A stretch of 9,513 nucleotides of DNA. Origin: Alphaproteobacteria bacterium (lineage in GTDB: Bacteria > Pseudomonadota > Alphaproteobacteria > Rickettsiales > UBA6187). The position numbers and the translations under genes were made by a program. The stretch covers positions 1 through 9,513 of the forward strand of contig JAJRPW010000041.1 in the NCBI GenBank assembly GCA_024280585.1. Direction: 5' to 3'. The stretch's first letter is position 1; each line of letters opens with the position of its first letter. The notes below the pieces were generated by a model. That model made no database searches and was not told the origin of the DNA. It worked only from the letters and a program-made list of their open reading frames with translations. Positions 1 to 5,715 of this stretch are shown here, piece by piece.

Positions 1-53
1 AGTGTATTCTTCCGCCAGATAGTTAAAATATTAATATATAAAAGGTAAAAATA

Positions 54-1082
54 ATGAGTAAAAATAACGATAGATACAAATATAGCGATTTTGATCGAAA
101 GCCGAAAATTGAAGATATTTATACAGAAGTTCCTAGATTACTGCCGATGATAAAGGATCATATATATAAGGGTCGTAATATTCAGACATTAGGTGATATT
201 AAGCCTAATCTAAAAGATTTTGCTGATGAATTTGTTCATTATGAGGAAATCGATGAGGAAAAAGCAACAGCATCATTGGTTAAAATGATGGCAGTTGGTG
301 GCGTTTTTTTTATAGGTAGCGCTATAGCAGCCGTTGCTACGTCGGGAGCTTCTGTCGCAGCAGAGGTAATATATGTGGCAGGAATGGTAGCAGGAAGCAC
401 AACATGGATTAGTGCCCTTCCTGTTTCGCTTGCTATAATCCCTAAGCGTGAGAAAGCTGCAGCTCTTGAAGTGGCGCAAGAAAATATCCGTGAAATAGAA
501 CAATATCTGAAAAACAACCCAAAGGTATCTTTTGAGCAATATTTAGAGAAAGAGGCCGAACAATCAGCAGCAAATGAACATGTTAATGATATGTTTGGTA
601 AAATGAACTATGTTTTACCTCGTTACCACGAATATTCAGCTCGCCATAACTTCCCCACGACAACTATTCCAGGAAAAACGGGTGAAGATGTTATAAAAGA
701 ATATTTTACAAATTGTGCAAAAGAGCTTAAAAATCGTAATATACCATTTACAGCTGATATAATAATAGCCCTTGCGAGCAAAGTAACATCAGAAGATATA
801 CCAAAAAGCAAAACTGGCAAAAGGGTTCTGACCAAAGAGTTCGAAACTGAGGTTAAAAATGCTGATAAATATGATTATAAAGAAATTATAGGTGATCTTC
901 TACAAAAGGATGAGCCGCAGAGGAAAAGGCATTCCGAAAGACAGTCACACTCCAAAGCAGGACAGCGTCACACTGACTCACTTAGCCGAAGCGGCGATTC
1001 TAGCTGGAGCGGCAGCTATAGCGATTCACTTAGCCAGAGTCGCGACGGTGAAGAAAAAGCGGCATATAAAGGCAGAAGCTAA
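54..1082 (+). CDS. Unrecognised membrane-associated protein with Ser/Arg-rich C-terminal tail
   Basis: I do not recognise a family for this 342-residue protein. Residues 1-70 are charged and mixed. Residues about 75-98 and 103-128 are two hydrophobic, Ala/Gly/Val-rich stretches that look like a membrane hairpin. Residues 135-175 are Glu/Lys/Gln-rich and probably helical. A mixed globular-looking region runs to about 285. The last 55 residues are low-complexity, rich in Ser, Arg, Asp and Gly, with a 16-residue near-repeat (DSLSRSGD, then DSLSQSRD) and a basic end. No N-terminal signal peptide is apparent. The ATG is preceded by a modest AAAGG eight bases upstream. It stands alone and converges on murJ. 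A hairpin membrane anchor plus a charged disordered tail fits a host-directed (type IV secreted) protein of an intracellular bacterium, but that is speculation. The same 3' DNA is open in the +1 frame, so a frameshifted end cannot be excluded. Confidence 0.72.
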   Translation: MSKNNDRYKYSDFDRKPKIEDIYTEVPRLLPMIKDHIYKGRNIQTLGDIKPNLKDFADEFVHYEEIDEEKATASLVKMMAVGGVFFIGSAIAAVATSGASVAAEVIYVAGMVAGSTTWISALPVSLAIIPKREKAAALEVAQENIREIEQYLKNNPKVSFEQYLEKEAEQSAANEHVNDMFGKMNYVLPRYHEYSARHNFPTTTIPGKTGEDVIKEYFTNCAKELKNRNIPFTADIIIALASKVTSEDIPKSKTGKRVLTKEFETEVKNADKYDYKEIIGDLLQKDEPQRKRHSERQSHSKAGQRHTDSLSRSGDSSWSGSYSDSLSQSRDGEEKAAYKGRS

Positions 1083-1096
1083 GGGTTGCTAATATT

Positions 1097-1127
1097 GCGG
1101 GGCGCTCTCTTTTCGGGCGCGCCCCGC
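1097..1127. terminator. GC-rich hairpin between convergent genes
   Basis: GCGGGGCGC (1097-1105) is the exact reverse complement of GCGCCCCGC (1119-1127), with a 13-nt loop. It lies in the 49-bp gap between the orphan gene's stop (1082) and murJ's stop (1132), so it could serve both strands. Neither side has a clear U-tract, so intrinsic termination is plausible but not assured; it may instead protect mRNA ends. The block is strikingly GC-rich against its surroundings. Confidence 0.55.
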
Positions 1128-1131
1128 GCAC

Positions 1132-2667
1132 CTACCTGACCATCCCCCTCAAATCCCCTAAACAGCAGGCTTTGCAGGCATGAGCCGTTGCAAAAAAACT
1201 AACCATCCCAACGACTATAAGCGCAAAAAGTGCGGAGATTTTTATTAAGAAGCCAGCCGCGAAATAAGAGGCCATGAAATTTTGTACGTAATATAGTATA
1301 ACTCCCATGAATATTGCGGACAGTAAAATCTTAAACAGACGCTTATTCAGGTTTTTGTCTATATGATAAAGGCCGCGCTTAGTTAGAACTATTGCGAGCA
1401 ATGATGTGTTGACCCAGGCGGTGACAGAGGTTGATACGGCAAGTCCGATATGGCCGATATACTGAATTAATGTCAGGCTAATAGCGACATTAATAATCAA
1501 ACAAACTAGCGCGATTTTCACTGGGGTTTTGGTGTCTCCTGAGGCAAAAAACACGGGCGCAAATATTTTTATCATAACAAAGGCAGGCAGGCCAAATGCA
1601 TATGCTATAAGCGCGTTTGCGGTTGCAGTTGTTTCGCTTGCGCCAAATTGCCCGCGTTCAAACATCACCATTATCAAATTTTCAGCGATGACCATAAAGG
1701 CAATCGCGGATGGAATTGTTAGTAATAAAACGATTTCTAACGCTTTATTTTGACTTAAGCTGGCCTCTTTGAACTTTCGCCCCTTTATTTGCTTGGATAA
1801 GGCCGGGAGTAGCGCCGTGCCCATTGCTGTTCCGATGATCGCCAGCGGGAATTGTACCATACGATCCGCATAATAAAGATAGGATACCGCGCTGGCCATT
1901 GTTGTCGCAATTACGGTATTTACCCATAAGTTTATTTGTGTTACGCCGCCGCCAATAATCCCGGGAATCATACGCTTCAAAAGCATTTTTACTTGTGGGT
2001 TTGCCTCGGGGCGTTTGAGTTTTATAGTCAGCCCATGTTTTTTTGCCGCAATTACTAGCCATATAAGCTGAACCATACCAGCAATAGTCACGGCGTAGCT
2101 TAATGCGTGGGCAGGAGTTTTTGTATAATTAGCAAACACGGCTAAGGCCAAAATCATGCAGATATTCAAAAATATTGGTGCTGCTGCTGCTGCTGCGAAT
2201 TTGCCGATACTATTTAACATGCCTGAAAATAATGAAACGAGCGATATGAATATTAAATATGGAAATGTTACGCGGGCAAAAAACACGGCAAGTTCAAATT
2301 GTGTCGGATTATCAGTGAAGCCTGGAGCCAAAACATGCATTATAGCCGGCATAAATATTTGCATTATGGCGGTTAATCCAAGTAGAAAAATTAACATAAA
2401 TGCAAAGACATTTTCAGCAAATTTTAAGGCTTTTTCCTTGCCGTCACTGGATAATTTGCCAGAGAATAACGGAACGAATGCCGCATTAAACGCGCCTTCT
2501 GCTGATAATGTGCGGAAGAAATTTGGCAGGCGAAATGCAACGAAGAATGCATCGGCAACTAAGCCAGCGCCTAAAGTTGCCGCAATTAGAATATCACGTA
2601 TATAACCTAATATGCGCGATAAAAGCGTGAAGCCACCAACTGTAAATGCGGATTTGAATAAAGACAT
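1132..2667 (-). CDS. murJ: Lipid II flippase MurJ (MviN family)
   Basis: MurJ is the MOP-superfamily inner-membrane flippase that moves the lipid-linked peptidoglycan precursor lipid II to the periplasmic face. The protein is 511 residues, the usual MurJ length, with about 14 hydrophobic segments. The N-terminal signature is intact: SRILGYIRD (17-25), ADAFFVAFRLPNFFR (38-52) and AEGAFNAAFVPLF. Residues R18, R24, D39 and R52, reported as functionally important in the E. coli protein, fall at the same numbers here. The YYADRMVQFPLAIIGTAMGT segment, carrying the central-cavity Arg of TM8, is also present. A run of six Ala in FAAAAAAPIF is encoded by six in-frame TGC triplets (plus strand 2179-2196). 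The start lacks a strong Shine-Dalgarno, but MSLFKSAFTVGG is a typical MurJ N-terminus. The gene is transcribed away from the antiporter gene. Presence of murJ indicates retained peptidoglycan precursor transport. Confidence 0.96.
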   Translation of the reverse strand: MSLFKSAFTVGGFTLLSRILGYIRDILIAATLGAGLVADAFFVAFRLPNFFRTLSAEGAFNAAFVPLFSGKLSSDGKEKALKFAENVFAFMLIFLLGLTAIMQIFMPAIMHVLAPGFTDNPTQFELAVFFARVTFPYLIFISLVSLFSGMLNSIGKFAAAAAAPIFLNICMILALAVFANYTKTPAHALSYAVTIAGMVQLIWLVIAAKKHGLTIKLKRPEANPQVKMLLKRMIPGIIGGGVTQINLWVNTVIATTMASAVSYLYYADRMVQFPLAIIGTAMGTALLPALSKQIKGRKFKEASLSQNKALEIVLLLTIPSAIAFMVIAENLIMVMFERGQFGASETTATANALIAYAFGLPAFVMIKIFAPVFFASGDTKTPVKIALVCLIINVAISLTLIQYIGHIGLAVSTSVTAWVNTSLLAIVLTKRGLYHIDKNLNKRLFKILLSAIFMGVILYYVQNFMASYFAAGFLIKISALFALIVVGMVSFFATAHACKACCLGDLRGMVR

Positions 2668-2831
2668 ATAGTATATCTCATTGATTATTAAAGTGCGTCA
2701 ATCATCGTCTTATGTATGTCTAATACACTTCGCCTCGATTTTCTACTTTAATAAAGCAGATACACTATGCTTGACAGTTATAAAAGTAACTTGGATGATT
2801 GCCTAGTTATTTTTCAAAATTTCGGGATTTT
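2668..2831. promoter_or_regulatory. Divergent spacer between murJ and the antiporter gene
   Basis: This 164-bp AT-rich gap must hold the promoters of both divergent genes. On the plus strand, TTGACA at 2771-2776 is a perfect -35, but the best -10 at 17-bp spacing (GATGAT, 2794-2799) matches only 3 of 6 positions. On the minus strand, a TTGACG and a TAGACA are present without a convincing -10. A 10-bp inverted repeat, TTATTAAAGT (2685-2694) and ACTTTAATAA (2745-2754), spans the middle; it could be an operator pair or chance in AT-rich DNA. Confidence 0.35.
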
Positions 2832-3782
2832 ATGCTTATAGCCGCACAAATAATCAGTGGATTAATATTACTTTTTCTCGGTGGGGAAACATTGGTGCGT
2901 GGAGCTGTTGCCTTGGCGCGTGATTTAGGGTTATCAGCCTTTATCATCGGGCTTACTATTGTTGCTTATGGAACTTCCAGCCCTGAGCTTGTTATAAGTA
3001 TTCAGGCCGCGCTTGATGGGCATCCGGACATTGCGCTAGGTAATGTTATCGGTAGTAATATTAGTAATATACTTTGCGTTTTGGGGCTTACGGCTCTTAT
3101 CTATCCGATTGCTATAAACAAAAAAGAGAGCGGATTTGACGGGTTGATGATGCTGCTTGTGGCTACCGCGCTATTGGTGTTTGGATTATTTGGTGAAGTT
3201 GGTTATCTCGCCGGTGGGACATTCTTGCTGGTGCTTGTGGTTTATACGATTTTTATATTCAAAAATGCGAGCAAGAGGGATCATCCTGCTGTTGAAAGCC
3301 ACACTGAGGAAATTGAGGATCAGATCAAGGTTCATTTGAATATATGGCAGGCGGGTTTGGCGTGTCTTATCGGTATGATTTTGCTGATGACCGGGGGGAG
3401 CTTCCTGGTTGAAGGCGCAGTGGCTTTGGCGATTATTGCGGGTTTGCCCGAAAGTGTCATAGGTGTTACTATAGTCGCATTTGGTGGATCGGTGCCGGAG
3501 CTGGTTACATCTGTCATCGCCGCATTTCATAAAAAATCGGATATCGCTCTGGGTAATATAATCGGTAGTAACTTGTTTAATATCCTCGGTATATTAGGCA
3601 TTACCGGCTTTATCGCGCCGATCGCGGTTGAAGATAAATTTGCGCATATCGACATGCCGATTATGGTCGCAGTGACGGCGGCGTTATTTGCCTTGATTTA
3701 TTTCAGGCCAAAGATCTCCCGGGGGACTGGCGGGGTTTTCTTTATAGGCTATGCGGGGTATATTGGCATGCAGTTTTTATAG
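2832..3782 (+). CDS. CaCA-family Na+/Ca2+ (cation/Ca2+) antiporter, YrbG-like
   Basis: An inner-membrane cation/Ca2+ exchanger of the CaCA superfamily, predicted to extrude Ca2+ in exchange for Na+ or H+. The ATG at 2832 is preferred over an upstream TTG at 2799, because family members begin with a hydrophobic segment followed by LGGE-LVRGA, here at residues 16-25; this gives 316 residues, normal for bacterial members. The two inverted alpha repeats are clear: alpha-1 GLTIVAYGTSSPEL (40-53) with IALGNVIGSNISNIL, and alpha-2 GVTIVAFGGSVPEL (about 211-224) with IALGNIIGSNLFNIL. A hydrophilic loop between the halves is rich in His, Glu and Lys. The alpha-2 signature has Gly219 where alpha-1 has Thr48 and where the family usually has Thr in GTSxPE; both acidic residues (E52, E223) are kept. 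Ion specificity cannot be read from the sequence. The Shine-Dalgarno is weak (CGGGA five bases upstream). Confidence 0.92.
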   Translation: MLIAAQIISGLILLFLGGETLVRGAVALARDLGLSAFIIGLTIVAYGTSSPELVISIQAALDGHPDIALGNVIGSNISNILCVLGLTALIYPIAINKKESGFDGLMMLLVATALLVFGLFGEVGYLAGGTFLLVLVVYTIFIFKNASKRDHPAVESHTEEIEDQIKVHLNIWQAGLACLIGMILLMTGGSFLVEGAVALAIIAGLPESVIGVTIVAFGGSVPELVTSVIAAFHKKSDIALGNIIGSNLFNILGILGITGFIAPIAVEDKFAHIDMPIMVAVTAALFALIYFRPKISRGTGGVFFIGYAGYIGMQFL

Positions 3783-3807
3783 GTTGCGGCGTCTGGTTAT
3801 AAGGTTG

Positions 3808-4365
3808 CTATATGGATAATCCTACTGCATCAGAGTTGTTAGAGCATCTAACACGCTTAGTATGCTCTCCTACTACTTTTTCCCTTTTTGCTTTTGCTAA
3901 TAGCCCGCATACTGCCTCAAACCCTTCCTCTTGCGCGAAGTCTAAATTAATTAGGCAATTGGGATTCTTTTCTTCTGAGGCGTATATAATTTTAGCACAA
4001 AGCCTTATAAAATCTATATCGTTATATTTTGCTTCTTCATAGACTTCATGTAACAAAATTTTGTTTAAATACAACAAAAACTCCTTATTTGAACCTATAG
4101 GCTCTTCTTGACACCGAGAGTTCCATAACTTAGCAAAAAGATTTGTCTCCTCAACTGCATGTTCTGTGTTTGTAGCAACATATTCTTTTTCTAAGCCAGT
4201 ATATTCATATAGTCCTGTTTCGGAAATATATTTAAGTAGTTTTGTTACTTTTTTTATTTCTTCTATGTCGGCCATTTTGTTTGCTTTGGCTATTTTGTTT
4301 GCTTTGGCTATTCCCATGTATTGTATATTACCATTTTTGTCTCTTCCAAGATTTATTTTTACCAT
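3808..4365 (-). CDS. Unrecognised 185-residue soluble protein with internal hexapeptide duplication
   Basis: I do not recognise a family. The gene begins at an ATG with a good AGGTGG ribosome site (minus strand, 4372-4377) six bases upstream, which supports real expression. The protein is charged and mostly helical-looking with no signal peptide or membrane segment. Residues 19-30 are IAKANK twice in tandem, from an exact 18-bp DNA duplication, followed by a Lys/Glu-rich helix. The middle part has an acidic helix (residues about 110-125, LHEVYEEAKYND) and the end has LLAKAKREKVVG followed by a short basic, Ser/Asn-rich tail. It lies alone on the minus strand, convergent with the antiporter gene, with a MITE-like palindrome upstream of its promoter. 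Base composition looks more AT-rich than the neighbouring housekeeping genes, judged by eye. It is probably an accessory or lineage-restricted gene; no function is proposed. Confidence 0.72.
   Translation of the reverse strand: MVKINLGRDKNGNIQYMGIAKANKIAKANKMADIEEIKKVTKLLKYISETGLYEYTGLEKEYVATNTEHAVEETNLFAKLWNSRCQEEPIGSNKEFLLYLNKILLHEVYEEAKYNDIDFIRLCAKIIYASEEKNPNCLINLDFAQEEGFEAVCGLLAKAKREKVVGEHTKRVRCSNNSDAVGLSI
4274..4309. repeat. Exact 18-bp tandem duplication
   Basis: Two identical 18-bp units abut (4274-4291 and 4292-4309), plus three further matching bases at 4310-4312. They lie inside the 185-residue orphan gene and encode IAKANK twice on the minus strand. The unit is a multiple of three, so copy-number change would keep the frame. 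Confidence 0.95.
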
Positions 4366-4397
4366 TATTTTCCACCTATTGCATTAATTAAGGGATT

Positions 4398-4426
4398 AAC
4401 GTAACATATACGTGCCTTTTTGTCAA
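4398..4426 (-). promoter_or_regulatory. Candidate promoter with overlapping palindrome for the 185-residue orphan gene
   Basis: On the minus strand a perfect TTGACA (plus strand 4421-4426) is followed after 17 bp by TACGTT (4398-4403), a 3-of-6 match to TATAAT, ending 32 bp before the start codon. A palindrome ACGTA-ACATA-TACGT (4399-4413) covers the -10 and part of the spacer, where a repressor would block the promoter. The -35 and spacing are good; the -10 is weak and the operator idea is inference. Confidence 0.45.
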
Positions 4427-4450
4427 TATTTTAGTTTGAATAGCTTTATT

Positions 4451-4592
4451 AGGACTTACGCAGGACGAGTATTTTTGATTTGTTTTTAGGCAAAAATGTT
4501 CTAAAAAACGCAGTGTACACGAAGTACATGAGTATTTTCAGGTTATTTTTAACGACAAAACAAACAAAAAGACGATGTTCTGCGTAAGTCCT
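4451..4592. mobile_element. MITE-like palindromic element, 142 bp
   Basis: The ends, AGGACTTACGCAG at 4451-4463 and its exact reverse complement at 4580-4592, form 13-bp perfect terminal inverted repeats. The similarity continues imperfectly inwards to a centre at TGTAC-ACGAA-GTACA (4514-4528), so the whole 142 bp can fold as one long hairpin. It carries no open frame of note. The flanks share ATT (4448-4450 and 4593-4595), a possible 3-bp target duplication, though this is weak in AT-rich DNA. Such a structure fits a non-autonomous miniature inverted-repeat element mobilised in trans by an insertion-sequence transposase; the source family is not identifiable here. It sits between the orphan gene's promoter and secF, so it could also act as a terminator-like or insulating hairpin. 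Confidence 0.7.
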
Positions 4593-4770
4593 ATTTATAA
4601 GAAGCTCTTTGCCGCTTTTGGTCAGTAGAGTTTAATTGGTTTTTTTAATTTTCTAACTACGCTTTGTAGTCAATATCGTTACTGTCGGTCAAGGAGCAAA
4701 AAGAAAATTGCCGTTTTGCATATTTTATGTTAAACCACCTATGGTTCGATAAAAATTCAAGGAACATAAT
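4593..4770 (+). promoter_or_regulatory. Leader region upstream of secF
   Basis: This stretch separates the palindromic element from the secF start and must carry the promoter of the secF-ribF-lspA run unless transcription enters from the element. A small hairpin ACTAC-GCTTT-GTAGT (4656-4670) follows a T-rich tract. The best promoter-like pair is weak: TTGCAT (4716-4721) and TATGGT (4740-4745), 18 bp apart. AAGGA (4759-4763) is the secF ribosome site. I see no gene in it. Confidence 0.3.
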
Positions 4771-5715
4771 ATGGCATCATTCCCGGTTCGATTAATAAAA
4801 TCTGGCACCAAGATCGATTTTCTAGGCAAGAGATGGGTTGCATTCGGCTTGTCTATTATTTTGATTGTGGCAACATTCGCACTGATACTAGCAAAAGGGC
4901 TAAATTTCGGTATCGATTTTACAGGTGGCATCTTAATTGAAACCAGATTTGAACAAGCCCCAAACCTGTCAAATCTACGCACAATTCTAAAGGATAAAAA
5001 TATCGGCGATGTATCATTGCAAACATTCGGCCAGGATAATGATATTTTAATCAGAATCGGCGAGCAATCCGGCGGTGAAAAAGAGCGCATGGAAGCAGTT
5101 ACTATAGTGAAAAAAGCCTTAGCTGCAAATTTTGATGAACATATTATATATCGCAAAGTTGACTATGTCGGGCCGAAAGTCGGCAAGGAACTGATCAAAT
5201 CCGGCGCATTATCATTATTTTTAGCCTTTGTATCAATAATGGTCTATATTTGGTTCCGGTTTGAGTGGCAGTATGGGGTCGGAGCAATCGTGGCTTTGAT
5301 TCATGATGCGATTTTGACCGTGGGCTTTTTCAGCATAACCCAACTCGAGTTTAATCTGTCATCAATCGCGGCAATACTTACCATAATCGGTTATTCCATA
5401 AATGACTCGGTGGTTATTTTCGACAGGATCAGAGAGAATTTACGAAAATTCAAAAAGCTATCTATGGTTGAGTTACTTAATCGCAGTATCAATGATAATC
5501 TGGCACGTACAACCCTGACTTCATTAACTACCATTATCGCACTGCTTGCCTTGGTGCTATTTGGCGGTGAAGTTATAAAAAGCTTTAGCCTGGCCGCATT
5601 ATTTGGAGTTATAGTAGGTACATATTCATCAATATATGTAGCATCGCCAGTCTTGATCTATATGAAATTGCGCGATCAGAATTCAGCAGAAAAAATAGCT
5701 CATGCAAGTAATTAA
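4771..5715 (+). CDS. secF: Protein translocase subunit SecF
   Basis: SecF partners SecD in the inner membrane and uses the proton-motive force to help pull proteins through SecYEG. The 314-residue protein has the expected plan: TM1 at about 22-42, the SecD/SecF motif GIDFTGG (47-53), a periplasmic domain to about 145, then five membrane segments. The TM4-5 signature is present at IGYSINDSVVIFDRIREN (about 205-222), with the conserved Asp of the proton path. RTTLTSLTT and the final LFGVIVGTYSSIYVASPVL segment are also typical. AAGGA lies seven bases before the ATG. secD, usually directly upstream in other proteobacteria, is not here; the upstream DNA is an intergenic palindrome, so secD must be elsewhere. 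The 3' end overlaps ribF by 14 nt, implying cotranscription. Confidence 0.96.
   Translation: MASFPVRLIKSGTKIDFLGKRWVAFGLSIILIVATFALILAKGLNFGIDFTGGILIETRFEQAPNLSNLRTILKDKNIGDVSLQTFGQDNDILIRIGEQSGGEKERMEAVTIVKKALAANFDEHIIYRKVDYVGPKVGKELIKSGALSLFLAFVSIMVYIWFRFEWQYGVGAIVALIHDAILTVGFFSITQLEFNLSSIAAILTIIGYSINDSVVIFDRIRENLRKFKKLSMVELLNRSINDNLARTTLTSLTTIIALLALVLFGGEVIKSFSLAALFGVIVGTYSSIYVASPVLIYMKLRDQNSAEKIAHASN

Noticed and set aside
1745..2062. Minus-strand open frame overlapping murJ, considered as sign of a frameshift
   Set aside because: The murJ frame is uninterrupted for 511 residues with all key motifs, so no frameshift is needed.
2156..2605. 149-codon open frame on the plus strand
   Set aside because: It is antisense to the conserved N-terminal half of murJ, has no ribosome site, and its translation is Asn/Ala/Lys-rich with no recognisable fold; it is a shadow of the murJ codons.
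2799..2831. TTG start giving an 11-residue longer antiporter
   Set aside because: The extra residues are polar and aromatic and not typical of the family; the ATG at 2832 directly precedes the first membrane segment as in homologues.
3186..3530. Minus-strand frame within the antiporter gene
   Set aside because: It lies opposite the conserved alpha-2 region of the exchanger and has no start context; treated as a shadow.
3812..4042. Plus-strand 76-codon frame opposite the 185-residue orphan gene
   Set aside because: The minus-strand gene is longer, has a strong ribosome site and a promoter-like region; the plus-strand frame has no ribosome site.
4656..4670. Small hairpin upstream of secF as a riboswitch or attenuator
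   Set aside because: A 5-bp stem without conserved riboswitch elements, a leader peptide or an alternative stem is too little to support the call.
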